Shown here piece after piece: positions 1-8,300 of a stretch of 64,000 nt of DNA. The first letter of the stretch is position 1, and the number at the start of each line of letters is the position of its first letter. The notes under the pieces were generated by a model. The model made no database searches. It saw only the letters and a list, made by a program, of their open reading frames with translations, and was not told the DNA's origin. Position numbers and translations under genes: made by a program. Origin of the DNA: an uncultured Lachnospiraceae bacterium (lineage in GTDB: Bacteria > Bacillota > Clostridia > Lachnospirales > Lachnospiraceae); NCBI GenBank assembly GCA_944381535.1, contig CALWLN010000032.1, positions 1-64,000 on the forward strand, in the 5' to 3' direction.

Positions 1-577
1 TGGCTCCCATCACCGGCTTGATGTTGAGGGCGCTGGCCATGAAGGCCTTGAGATTGCTGAGACGGCCATTTTTCCGCAGGGTTTCCAGTGTCTCCAGGAC
101 GAAAAAGGTATCCATCTCCTCAATAAAGGCGTCCACCCTGGATACCACCTCTTCAAAGGCCATACCCGCCTCCTCATATTCCTGAATCTTCATGGCGATA
201 AGCGTCTCTCCCACAGAGGCTGATTTAGAGTCAAAGACATGAATCTGCTTCTCACCTTTCTCCTCAATATAAAGCAATTTCCCAAGCTCAGCGCTGTTAT
301 AAGAACCGCTCAGCTTGGCGGACAAGGTAACCGCATAGACATGCTCCGCCTCACAGTTGTAGGCCATCATGTACCGCTCCGGGGAGGGGCAGGTGGATTT
401 GGGGCAGTTGGGACTCTCCTTCATTTTTTTCAAAAAATCCGCCTGGTCAAAGGTATCGTCATCCAGGATATGGAAATCGTCCACAAAAATTTCCAGGGGT
501 ACCGATTCAAAATGAAAGTCTTTCTTTAATTTCTCCGGCAAATCCCCGCAACTGTCCACCACAATTTTATAGCTCAT
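1..577 (-). CDS. DegV family fatty-acid-binding protein (partial, C-terminus outside window)
   Basis: DegV proteins bind a fatty acid and in Firmicutes supply it to the FakA/FakB-type fatty acid kinase; they are cytosolic. The reverse strand reads MSYKIVVDSCGDLPEK at the start, matching the DegV N-terminal nucleotide-free Rossmann-like domain, and continues through the conserved stretch ITLSxxLSGSYNSAE-like (here VTLSAKLSGSYNSAE) and the LETLRKNGRLS segment. The ATG at 575-577 is preceded by a clear AGGAGG ribosome binding site. About 192 of a typical 280-290 residues are present, so the gene runs off the left edge. Family assignment is firm; the ligand is not determinable. Confidence 0.93.
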   Translation of the reverse strand, partial: MSYKIVVDSCGDLPEKLKKDFHFESVPLEIFVDDFHILDDDTFDQADFLKKMKESPNCPKSTCPSPERYMMAYNCEAEHVYAVTLSAKLSGSYNSAELGKLLYIEEKGEKQIHVFDSKSASVGETLIAMKIQEYEEAGMAFEEVVSRVDAFIEEMDTFFVLETLETLRKNGRLSNLKAFMASALNIKPVMGA

Positions 578-689
578 ATTATCCTCCTTACCCTTGTCAC
601 AATAGCTTTCATATGTAGTTCTTAATACTACTTAATACTAACATAAACCCTCCCCTTTGAAAAGTCTTTCTTGCGGATTTTATGAAAGT

Positions 690-1928
690 TTAATCAAAAT
701 TCACGGTGATCACACAAAACTCAGGCGATTCCATATAATAGATCGTGTCTATCCCATTACAGTAGTCGGTAATTCTCTGCTGATTGACAAAATATTCCTT
801 CATCTGATTATACAGCTCGGAATTTATAAATTTTACCGCCACCGAGGACTGCCCACTCTCCCACGCCTCCCGGAACACAGAGCCGATGGCCTCCGGGTCC
901 CAGCTATCAAAATACCGTCCCTCCTGTACATAGTAATTATGCTCGATGGAGTTACACTCCGGCAGTGGAAAACCCGTCTCCGGCTCATGGTTTAGCCGCA
1001 ATTCCGTCTCCGTCATACACATAAAATTGTAATTGACGAATTTTTCCTGCTGACTATCCAGATCCAGATAGGTGGAATTGCCCCAGGTAGTGTCCATATA
1101 ATAATAAATCTGGTCCAGCTCAATCAGATTCCAGGCGTGGGCTTCCCCGTTGGCATAGCCTGAAACCACAGTGGAGGGGATTCCCAGCTGCTCCAGCAGA
1201 TACTGGGTAGCACATGCATACCCCTGGCAGACTGTCTCCCCATATAAAAAGACGCTGAGTATATTCTGATTCTCCGGTGCTCCCTCCACATAGTCTACCT
1301 TTTCAATAAGCGTCTCAAATACATAGCGGGTCTTCTCGTAGTCGGAAGCCTCGGCAGAAATGCCAGCCAGCCACTGGTCCACCACCAGATCTACCTGGCT
1401 CTGTAGTTCCTCTTTCTCCTGCTCCTCCATCCGGTAATCCGGCGCAAATTCCAGCCCTATCACTTTTTCTCCCATGGTATAGCTGGTAAAGGTGTAGCCC
1501 TGCACCCAGAACAGTCCGCCGTAATCCGCGCAAAGGGCCTGATAGGCCTTTTGCGTGACCTCCGTGTCATTTGTGTCCAGATCTACCTTTTCGTCATAGT
1601 TTAAAATGGCATGCAGCATCTGGTCGTAAACTTGCTTTTCCGTGTCATTCAGACATTCATAGGCATATCTGCCGTCGGAAATTCCCTGGATCTGCCCCCG
1701 GACCGGTTCCTGCTGCCCGCTTCCGAACTGGGGGCTTGCGATCGCCTGTTCTTCTTCCTCCGGCGTCTTTTCCCCCGCAGACGGCTCTGTCTCCCCGGGG
1801 TTCTCCCCCTGCTCCATCTGTCCCGGATTTGTCCCAATGAAATCCTCCGGGAAAAATCCGCAGCCGGAAAACAAAAGCATAGCAAACAGGCATACCCCCG
1901 CCAGGATTCTTGTTCTGACTCTTTTCAC
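690..1928 (-). CDS. Transglutaminase-like domain lipoprotein
   Basis: A 412-residue exported protein. It begins with a basic stretch and hydrophobic segment ending in a lipobox-like FSGC at residues 20-23, so it is probably a membrane-anchored lipoprotein. Residues 25-75 are acidic and Pro/Gly/Glu-rich, a likely spacer. A transglutaminase/protease-like core follows, with the candidate triad C234 (in ETVCQGYA), H264 (GEAHAWN) and D279 (YMDTTWGN), all present. Such proteins act on the cell surface as cysteine proteases or crosslinkers; the substrate is unknown. It lies downstream of the M18 peptidase on the same strand with a 91-nt gap, so co-transcription is possible. Confidence 0.85.
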   Translation of the reverse strand: MKRVRTRILAGVCLFAMLLFSGCGFFPEDFIGTNPGQMEQGENPGETEPSAGEKTPEEEEQAIASPQFGSGQQEPVRGQIQGISDGRYAYECLNDTEKQVYDQMLHAILNYDEKVDLDTNDTEVTQKAYQALCADYGGLFWVQGYTFTSYTMGEKVIGLEFAPDYRMEEQEKEELQSQVDLVVDQWLAGISAEASDYEKTRYVFETLIEKVDYVEGAPENQNILSVFLYGETVCQGYACATQYLLEQLGIPSTVVSGYANGEAHAWNLIELDQIYYYMDTTWGNSTYLDLDSQQEKFVNYNFMCMTETELRLNHEPETGFPLPECNSIEHNYYVQEGRYFDSWDPEAIGSVFREAWESGQSSVAVKFINSELYNQMKEYFVNQQRITDYCNGIDTIYYMESPEFCVITVNFD

Positions 1929-2019
1929 AAGCTTCGCCTCCTATTCTGACCAATTTCCCGAAGCGCCCAGAATTCTGTCTCCAATGCTCTTCCCTCTTCC
2001 ACTCTTTGTCCAGGGCTCC

Positions 2020-3366
2020 CTAAATAGAAAAAAATGCGGTCAATAAATCCGTAATCGCTATCTGATCCTTCACACCCATGGTCTCCACCGCCGAATGCAT
2101 GGCCAGAAGTGGTACCCCGATATCTATGGTGGGAACAGGAATCACGCTGGAGGCAATGGCGCCCAGGGTCCCCCCTCCCGGCACATCGGAGCGGTTCACA
2201 AACTTCTGGTAAGGAATCTCCTTTGCCCGACAAAGCTGTTCCACAATGGCTACCGCCTCGCAGTCCGTGGCGTAGGACTGGGAGCAGGCTTCCTTCAGAC
2301 AGAGTCCGCCGTTTAACACCGGACGGTTAGTCACATCCATTTTCCCCAGATAGTTGGGGTGGGTTCCCTGGGCCACATCCACCGACAAAAACAGGGAATC
2401 GTAAATGATCTCCTTCGTCTGCATGGGAGTTCTCCCAAAGCTTTCGCATATTTTTTCCAGCAAATGCAGAAGCATCAGAGAGGCTGCGCCCTGCTTGCTG
2501 CGGCTTCCCACCTCCTCGTGATCAAAGAGCGCGATCAGATTGAACCCTTCCCTGCGGGTTCCGTTTATGATTCCGGATAACAGAGCCTGCACCGAGGTGA
2601 GATTGTCTAACCGCGGCGACAGCAGCAGATCCTGCTCAATGCCCACAAGCTTTGGCTCCTCCAGGCAGGTGATCCAGAGCTCATAGTCCAGAATATCTTC
2701 CCTGGCAACGGAAAGCTCCTGTGCCAGAAAATCCAGGAAGCCCATGCCCTCCGCTCCGGCTTCCTCCGGCTTTTTGGCGCAGCTTTCTGCTTTCCCGCTG
2801 CCCCTTCCCAAAGCGGACAGGGTCCCGATAATCGGAAGCAAATCGGTCTGACGGTTTAATTCCACTCCTTTGTTGACTTCCTTATTCAGATGAATCGCCA
2901 GATTGGGAATCACCATCAGAGGACGCTTTATCTCCAGAAGGCGCATGTCCGGGCGCAGAACGTCCTCACTCCTTACGGCCACCCGGCCGCTGACAGAAAG
3001 CGGTCTGTCCAGCCAGGTATTTAAAATGGGGCCGCCATAGACCTCCACGTTAAGCTGCCGGTAACCGGCTGCCTCTATGTCAGGATTGGGTTTGATCCGC
3101 AGGCAGGGATAATCGGTGTGGGCCGCCGCCATGCGGAAGCTGTCCCGATAGTCCAGCTTCTCCCCCACGGTAAAGGCAAATAACGTGGTGCCATGGTGCT
3201 TCATAAAATATTTTCCGCCCTGGGTCAGACCCCAGGTATATTGAAAGGACAACTCCTCAAAGCCGGCTTCCCGAAGCTGCCTTGCGGCTTCTTCTACCGT
3301 GAGAGCCGCGCTGGTTCCTGCCTTTAGCATAGTCCTTAATTTTTCTATTTCCGTATGTGCTGTCAT
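2020..3366 (-). CDS. M18 family aminopeptidase
   Basis: A 448-residue cytosolic zinc aminopeptidase of family M18 (aspartyl/aminopeptidase I group), which removes N-terminal residues from peptides. The metal-binding signatures are visible: H83-T-D85 in AAHTDYPCLRIKP, D254 in SPRLDNL, and D282-H-E-E285 in FDHEEVGS. Length and motif order fit the family. A good RBS (AAGGAGGAACC) lies just before the ATG. Divergently oriented from the DUF5721 gene at 3541, so the 175-nt AT-rich space between holds both promoters; a TATAAT-like box is visible near 3500 for the rightward gene. Confidence 0.93.
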   Translation of the reverse strand: MTAHTEIEKLRTMLKAGTSAALTVEEAARQLREAGFEELSFQYTWGLTQGGKYFMKHHGTTLFAFTVGEKLDYRDSFRMAAAHTDYPCLRIKPNPDIEAAGYRQLNVEVYGGPILNTWLDRPLSVSGRVAVRSEDVLRPDMRLLEIKRPLMVIPNLAIHLNKEVNKGVELNRQTDLLPIIGTLSALGRGSGKAESCAKKPEEAGAEGMGFLDFLAQELSVAREDILDYELWITCLEEPKLVGIEQDLLLSPRLDNLTSVQALLSGIINGTRREGFNLIALFDHEEVGSRSKQGAASLMLLHLLEKICESFGRTPMQTKEIIYDSLFLSVDVAQGTHPNYLGKMDVTNRPVLNGGLCLKEACSQSYATDCEAVAIVEQLCRAKEIPYQKFVNRSDVPGGGTLGAIASSVIPVPTIDIGVPLLAMHSAVETMGVKDQIAITDLLTAFFSI

Positions 3367-3540
3367 TGATGGTTCCTCCTTAACTGAATGCCGTTTTGGC
3401 GGCTTTGAGGCATTTTTATCTGCCGTCTATACTGTAACACTACTATACTATAAAAATCATTTTTTTTCGAGTACCAGATGAAAATTTTAATAAAAATATG
3501 ATATAATAGGCAAAAAGTTACAGGAGAGGAGCCTGCTTCC

Positions 3541-4044
3541 ATGATTGCACTTCAGCTTGTGGATGTAAAAGATTTTATGAACAAATTACTCCGCACAGAC
3601 CTTATGGACCATTTTTTATTGCCGGAGGCTACTATCAGTACCGGAATCAATTACACCATTGACGGGCATTTGAATCCGGATTACTACAGTCCTGAAGACG
3701 AAGCCTATGATCTCATCAAGCAGACGGCTGTCGCTCCCTTTGCTCTGCTTCGGCCCATGTGCGTCCATTTGATCAAGGGCCCACACACGCCCCTGGCCTT
3801 CAAGTTTGTATTTCAACTGTCGCCGGAGAATCAGAAAAGGACCGTGGAGAAATCCGGGACCGGTTTTCGGACGGAAGAGATTACAGGGATGTTTTTGAAT
3901 CTGCGTTTTTCCGAAGGGAAACTCACCTGCACCACCGGGATTTCCTACCGGACCTTCTCCATGAATAAGTCTCTGGAACAGGAATGGGACCGATTAATTT
4001 CCATATTTTTCAAACATCATAAAATACCTTTTGAAATTCTCTGA
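3541..4044 (+). CDS. DUF5721 family protein
   Basis: A 167-residue cytosolic protein with the characteristic start MIALQLVDVKDFMNKLL and the conserved LLPEATISTGINYTIDGHLN segment that I recognise as DUF5721, a family seen mainly in Lachnospiraceae and relatives. No function is established. There is no signal peptide or membrane segment. RBS AGGAGAGGAG lies upstream of the ATG. It is followed 99 nt later by a cold-shock gene on the same strand. Confidence 0.85.
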   Translation: MIALQLVDVKDFMNKLLRTDLMDHFLLPEATISTGINYTIDGHLNPDYYSPEDEAYDLIKQTAVAPFALLRPMCVHLIKGPHTPLAFKFVFQLSPENQKRTVEKSGTGFRTEEITGMFLNLRFSEGKLTCTTGISYRTFSMNKSLEQEWDRLISIFFKHHKIPFEIL

Positions 4045-4143
4045 AAATATTTTTTATTTTACTTTACTTTTCATTCAGACTGTGGTATGATATGTCTATG
4101 TTGTGAAACACAGCATATATATTTATTTTTTGGAGGTACTGAC

Positions 4144-4344
4144 ATGCAAGGTACAGTAAAATGGTTTAACAACCAAAAGGGATATGGTTTCATTTCTGAT
4201 GAGACTGGAAATGACGTATTCGTTCACTACACAGGTCTGGCTATGGACGGTTTTAAGTCCTTAGAAGAAGGCGCTGCGGTAGAGTTCGATGTAACAGAGG
4301 GTTCCAAGGGACCTCAGGCAGTGAATGTAACCACTATCCGCTAA
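4144..4344 (+). CDS. Cold-shock domain protein (CspA family)
   Basis: A 66-residue single cold-shock domain, an OB-fold nucleic-acid chaperone that melts RNA structure. The start [16 protein letters not shown] contains RNP-1 (KGYGFI), and RNP-2 is present as DVFVHYTG. The reading frame is open upstream, but the start is taken at 4144 because TTTGGAGGT lies 7 nt before that ATG and the protein then has the normal family length. The roughly 100-nt AT-rich leader is typical of csp genes and could carry cold-responsive structure. Confidence 0.95.
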   Translation: MQGTVKWFNNQKGYGFISDETGNDVFVHYTGLAMDGFKSLEEGAAVEFDVTEGSKGPQAVNVTTIR

Positions 4345-4447
4345 TTTTTTTCACCTGAACGTTTAACAATGTACCTGTGTCTATAAATAGAAATTTCGAT
4401 TTTTTATTAAGATATAAGATATTGATGAACCGTAAGTGATTAGAAAA

Positions 4448-4505
4448 CAGGGGTGTATCAAGATTATAAGCCGTTTGCTTGTAGCTTTGATACACCCCTG
4501 TTTTT
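4448..4505. terminator. Bidirectional rho-independent terminator
   Basis: Perfect 14-bp arms CAGGGGTGTATCAA (4448-4461) and TTGATACACCCCTG (4487-4500), with partial pairing extending inward. A run of T follows on the plus strand and a run of A precedes it, so it can end both the cold-shock transcript and the leftward flavin reductase transcript. Confidence 0.85.
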
Positions 4506-4515
4506 GTGGTCAACC

Positions 4516-4810
4516 CTAAGACTCCATGGCCGTATACCGCAGCCAGAGCACGTTGTCCTTCAGCGGCCTGGCCTCCTTCAACCCAAAGGCCACGGGCCCA
4601 TGGGGAGGCAGAAACTCTCCCTGTTCAAAAATGGAGACGGCGGTGGTACTGCCATCTGCCACGGGAGCGATGACCAGGCTCAGTTCGTCGATCAGCCCCT
4701 CCTGTAAAAAGGACCAGTTCACCGTACCGCCGCCGGCAATCATCAACCAAGTCAGGCGCAGATTCATTCACGATATCTCTATCGATGGTTCCGTCAGTCA
4801 TAATAATCAT
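4516..4810 (-). pseudogene. Remnant of a RibD/dihydrofolate-reductase-like gene
   Basis: The frame 4767-4516 encodes 83 residues containing GGGTVNWSFLQEGLIDELSL and VIAPVADG, matching the last third of RibD C-terminal-domain (dihydrofolate reductase-like) proteins, which usually exceed 200 residues. A short fragment in another frame just upstream (about 4810-4760, MIIMTDGTIDRD) resembles the family's N-terminal SLDGRI-type start. The intervening two thirds, including the NADPH-binding core, is missing. I read this as an internally deleted, frameshifted remnant directly after the flavin reductase gene. A short functional protein is unlikely. Confidence 0.6.
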
Positions 4811-4820
4811 CCTTATACAT

Positions 4821-5378
4821 TTATTTCAACTGCGCGCCGTCGCCGAAGGCGTTGCCCACCTTTTCTCCCAACACATGGTAGCTGTTATGGGCAGGCTCGA
4901 AGGAAATAGGCCGAAATTTTTCAAAATCAATACTTCCGTCCGTCCCCAGAACACTTTCGTCCACACTGACATTGACAATCTGGCCAATGATATTGCCATC
5001 CTCGTTGACCTTTAAGAACTTACACTCCAGCGCTACCGGAAGTTCGTCGATAAGGGGCGCGTCCACAAATTCACTTCCAGTCACATGGAAGCCGGATTTC
5101 TCCAGCTTCTTTGGCTCACTGTTGGCGGAAACCATGCCCACATAGTCGGAGGGCACCACATGGGAGGCGTCGGCAAAGCTGACGGTAAACGCTCCTCTGG
5201 CCTTAATGTTAGCGGTGGTCTTATGGCCTGCGCTTAAGCACAGTACCACCTTATCGGCGTCATACAGACCGCCCCAGGCGGCGTTCATGGCGTCGGCGGT
5301 ACCGTCCTCATTATAGGTGCCGATGATCAGCACCGGCAGTAGATAAAACCAGGATTTTGTTCCAAAATTTTTTCTCAT
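4821..5378 (-). CDS. Flavin reductase family protein (FMN-binding split barrel)
   Basis: A 185-residue FMN-binding split-barrel protein of the flavin reductase family, which reduces flavin or another acceptor with NAD(P)H. The family start MRKNFGTKSWFYLLPV and the core LIIGTYNEDGTADAMNAAWG plus the later PISFEPAHNSYHVLGE end are visible. The frame is open to a further ATG at 5423, but AAGGAG lies 11 nt before the ATG at 5376-5378 and family members start here, so the shorter form is preferred. It follows the aldo/keto reductase gene on the same strand (70-nt gap), a likely redox operon. Confidence 0.88.
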   Translation of the reverse strand: MRKNFGTKSWFYLLPVLIIGTYNEDGTADAMNAAWGGLYDADKVVLCLSAGHKTTANIKARGAFTVSFADASHVVPSDYVGMVSANSEPKKLEKSGFHVTGSEFVDAPLIDELPVALECKFLKVNEDGNIIGQIVNVSVDESVLGTDGSIDFEKFRPISFEPAHNSYHVLGEKVGNAFGDGAQLK

Positions 5379-5448
5379 GATAATCTTGCTCCTTTCCTTA
5401 TTCCAGTCCAGTTTTTTGGACATACAGGTATGCCCGGAGGGTATTTCA

Positions 5449-6294
5449 TTATTTCTGCTCGTCCACCGGAGGTACCATCTCGGCGTAGGCTTTTAACATC
5501 TCGGGTGTGCTGGTATAGTAGCGCTTCTGCTGATCCATGACAGCAATCTTATCCATCTCCTCATCGGTAAGGGAGAAATCAAACAAATCGAAATTATCCT
5601 TAATATGGTCCGAATTCTTCGAACCGGGGATAACAATGTTCCCAGCCTGGATGTGCCACCGCAGGATGATCTGGGCATTGGATTTTCCGTACTTCTTTCC
5701 CAGTTCGCTAAACAGCGGCTCCTGGATCAGCGCTTTGTCTCCATGGCCCAGAGGATACCAGGCCTGGATGACGATGCCTTCTTTCTCCAGGAACTTTTTC
5801 AGTTCTTTTTCCTGGGAGTAGGGATGTACCTCCGTCTGCAGCACGGCGGGCTTTACCTCGCAGACATCCAGAATCTCCTGAATCTGCTCCGCTGTGAAGT
5901 TTGATAAGCCGATGGCTTTCACCTTGCCCTCCTTATAGGCCTTTTCCATCAGTTTGTATCCGGCCATATAGTTGCCGGCGGGCTGATGGATGAGCAGCAA
6001 ATCGATATGATCGGTGTCCAGCCGTTCCAGCGTCTTTTCCACCGCGTCGGCCTGCTCGTAGAAGCTGGGCCACAGCTTTGTCTCCAGGAAGATTTCCTCC
6101 CGCTTCCGACCGGATTTTTTCATGGCCCGGCCCACAGCCTTCTCATTGACATAGGCGTTGGCGGTGTCTATGAGACGATAGCCGCACTGAAGGGCGCTTA
6201 GGACGGAGGCTTCCGCCTCGTCCGGTGTCAGCAGGAAGGTTCCGATTCCTTCCATTGGCATTTTCATTCCATTGTTCAAAGTTGCGTATTCCAT
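5449..6294 (-). CDS. Aldo/keto reductase
   Basis: A 281-residue NADPH-dependent oxidoreductase of the AKR superfamily, which reduces aldehydes and ketones in the cytosol. The catalytic tetrad is complete: D43 and Y48 (LIDTANAYVNE), K73 (LETKLW) and H103 (LLIHQPAG). The cofactor-binding IPGSKNSDHIKDN segment is present near the C-terminus. An in-frame GTG lies 9 nt upstream, but GGAAAGGG spaces better to the ATG at 6294. Upstream of the flavin reductase gene on the same strand. Confidence 0.93.
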   Translation of the reverse strand: MEYATLNNGMKMPMEGIGTFLLTPDEAEASVLSALQCGYRLIDTANAYVNEKAVGRAMKKSGRKREEIFLETKLWPSFYEQADAVEKTLERLDTDHIDLLLIHQPAGNYMAGYKLMEKAYKEGKVKAIGLSNFTAEQIQEILDVCEVKPAVLQTEVHPYSQEKELKKFLEKEGIVIQAWYPLGHGDKALIQEPLFSELGKKYGKSNAQIILRWHIQAGNIVIPGSKNSDHIKDNFDLFDFSLTDEEMDKIAVMDQQKRYYTSTPEMLKAYAEMVPPVDEQK

Positions 6295-6480
6295 ATCAAT
6301 CACCCTTTCCTTTTATGCTACTATTATAAATCGGGTATACCCAAACCGGAAGTCTCCGTTGGTTACATGGTATAAACCCCAACGTTATGACCTTGCTTCA
6401 TCGGATAAAATTTGTCCGCTGAAATACTTTCAAACCCACTCTTCGCTGCCGGTAATTATATTATAAAACGCAAATTCGAA

Positions 6481-6502
6481 AGAGTTCCGCAAGCGGAACT
6501 CT
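6481..6502. terminator. Perfect 10-bp hairpin downstream of lspA-like gene
   Basis: Arms AGAGTTCCGC and GCGGAACTCT separated by AA. On the minus strand it lies 39 nt after the LspA-like stop and is followed by only a moderately T-rich stretch, so it is a weak or intermediate terminator candidate. Confidence 0.5.
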
Positions 6503-6540
6503 CCATTTGTTTTTATATATATGCCCAAAGCGTAGACTTA

Positions 6541-6993
6541 TTATTTGTTACGATGAAAAAGCAGCATCAGAAGGGACCCCAGGAAAATAAACATATCCGA
6601 GAGGTTGAATACAATCCGCTGCAATCGCGGGAAACGGCTCTTAAAGCTGAAATAATCCACCACATGGCCTTTGGTAAGGCGGTCATAAAGATTGTTGGCG
6701 CCGCCGCCGATAATCATGGCAGCTCCCAGCTTCAAGCCACGGTTTCCTTTTTCCCGCAGCAGGAAAAGAAACATGCCGCAAAAGAGGACCAGCATAATCC
6801 CGCAGACAATCCGCACCACCCTTGGACGGCGCTCCAGAAAATTCAGCATGGCTCCCTTGTTGTAGTATTTCCGCAAAATAATTTTGCCCTTTAAGATACG
6901 GCTTTCCTCTCTAAGATTTCGTTTTTTGTCTATCTGCTTTTTTACAATCCAATCAAGGGTAAAGATTGCCGCCGCAATTATTATAAATATCAT
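6541..6993 (-). CDS. lspA: Signal peptidase II (LspA) family protein
   Basis: A 150-residue integral membrane aspartic peptidase; LspA cleaves lipoprotein signal peptides. Both catalytic aspartates are visible: D104 in GGGANNLYDR and D133 in VFNLSDMF, with the GHVVDYFSF segment between. Four hydrophobic segments are present (about 1-14, 58-78, 88-100 and 128-146). The ATG at 6993 has GGGAGGAAC directly upstream; a longer start at 7020 has none. The first loop is basic and lacks some residues typical of housekeeping LspA, so this could be a second, divergent copy. It is not next to rluD or another usual partner. Confidence 0.8.
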   Translation of the reverse strand: MIFIIIAAAIFTLDWIVKKQIDKKRNLREESRILKGKIILRKYYNKGAMLNFLERRPRVVRIVCGIMLVLFCGMFLFLLREKGNRGLKLGAAMIIGGGANNLYDRLTKGHVVDYFSFKSRFPRLQRIVFNLSDMFIFLGSLLMLLFHRNK

Positions 6994-7050
6994 AGTTCCT
7001 CCCTGTATACATCCACGCACACCGGTGCCTTCTTACTGTGCCAGAAGCAT

Positions 7051-8109
7051 TTAGCCTTCCGCTAATTGTTTTCGCAGTCTTGCGTTTTCCTCTCTCAGCC
7101 TCTGATTTTTTTCATTCTGCTCCATAAGCAGTTCATCCTTCTGAAGCAATTCCCTGTCCTTTTCTTCCAATTTTCTCTCCTTTTCCTCCAATTCCTTCTG
7201 TTGCTGTTCCAACTCCTTCCGCTGCTGTTCCAACTCCTTCTGTTGAAGATCAATCATGTATTGCACGGTATTTTGGTCAAGGATTTTCAACGCCTCCGAA
7301 AACATATTCAGCACCTCCTCCGGCTTCCTCATGTACTCCGCCATGTCACGGTATATCTCTTCCAACCACGGATAGTCTTGTTTCAAAGCTTCTGCCGCCG
7401 ACACGTCCTCCACCGCCAGCAGAGATAGCCATCCTGTTTGCTCACTTCTATCTTTAGGATAAAGGATTTTCCGGAATACGTCAAGGGCAATGAGACAATA
7501 TTCCTGCAGAAGCTCCAGCTCTAAGCCGGTATCAAAGGTTATTTTTCCTCTGTGGATATACCCCAACCCCTCCCGGTGAAATTCCATGGTACTGGTCTCA
7601 AACAGAACAATCGTATACACCTTTTTCATATCGCTATATGTAAACGCTTTCCCTTTCTCCCCCTTCACCCGGCTGTATTGCCGCAGCACCAAATCCGAGG
7701 AATAACAACTCATCCGCTCCCCTGGAAACATATATGGCACCTTCTGGACCTCCACATTGGCCAGGGAACCGTCCTCCAGTTCCACCAGGATATCCATAAT
7801 CAGCAGCGCACCGCCATCCAATAACGTTTCCTCGCTGGGCAAAATCCGCTTCACTGTTACCTTCTGACCCAACAGGCTGCTTAAGAACCGTGAAAGCCTC
7901 CCCGGATGAATCTCCGGGTGAAACAGACGTTTAAAAAACGGGTCATAGGTAATTGGTAACGTTTTCTTTCGGGTACAATAGTCCAGGAATCTCTGCCGCC
8001 ACTTTTCCTCCATGGACTGGTAGCGGCGGAACAGCGCCGGTTGCTCCTTTAAAGCCTGCACAACCTCCTTCTCTGATTTTGCGTACAATAACGTTTCCTT
8101 TTGCTTCAT
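7051..8109 (-). CDS. Rpn/PD-(D/E)XK nuclease-family (transposase-like) protein
   Basis: A 352-residue protein of the Rpn/PDDEXK family, whose members promote recombination or act as DNA endonucleases and are often annotated as putative transposases. The nuclease core is seen as D106 (LLIMDILVELEDG) and E120-x-Q122 (LANVEVQK), preceded by the conserved YDPFFKRLFHPE. Residues about 270-350 form a Glu/Gln/Lys-rich coiled coil with repeated LEQQ/KELE heptads. The ATG at 8109 is chosen for its GAGGAGG site; the open frame extends to 8202 without one. It stands alone with no inverted ends, so it is not part of a recognisable insertion sequence. Confidence 0.82.
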   Translation of the reverse strand: MKQKETLLYAKSEKEVVQALKEQPALFRRYQSMEEKWRQRFLDYCTRKKTLPITYDPFFKRLFHPEIHPGRLSRFLSSLLGQKVTVKRILPSEETLLDGGALLIMDILVELEDGSLANVEVQKVPYMFPGERMSCYSSDLVLRQYSRVKGEKGKAFTYSDMKKVYTIVLFETSTMEFHREGLGYIHRGKITFDTGLELELLQEYCLIALDVFRKILYPKDRSEQTGWLSLLAVEDVSAAEALKQDYPWLEEIYRDMAEYMRKPEEVLNMFSEALKILDQNTVQYMIDLQQKELEQQRKELEQQQKELEEKERKLEEKDRELLQKDELLMEQNEKNQRLREENARLRKQLAEG

Positions 8110-8300
8110 AAGCAATCTCCTCCTCGAATCAATATTATTTCTGTCATTTTGGAATAAGTAGCGCGAGCGCGCCGGAAGCTTAGACCATTTCTGATAAATC
8201 AACTATAACACAGAAAAACCTCCGAAACAAGCCATAATTTTCCATAAAAAACGCCCCACCGTCATATGATAGCAATAAGGGTAATTTAACAGGAGCAGCC

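Noticed and set aside
7051..8109. Insertion sequence around the Rpn/PDDEXK gene
   Set aside because: No terminal inverted repeats or target duplication visible; treated as a single gene.
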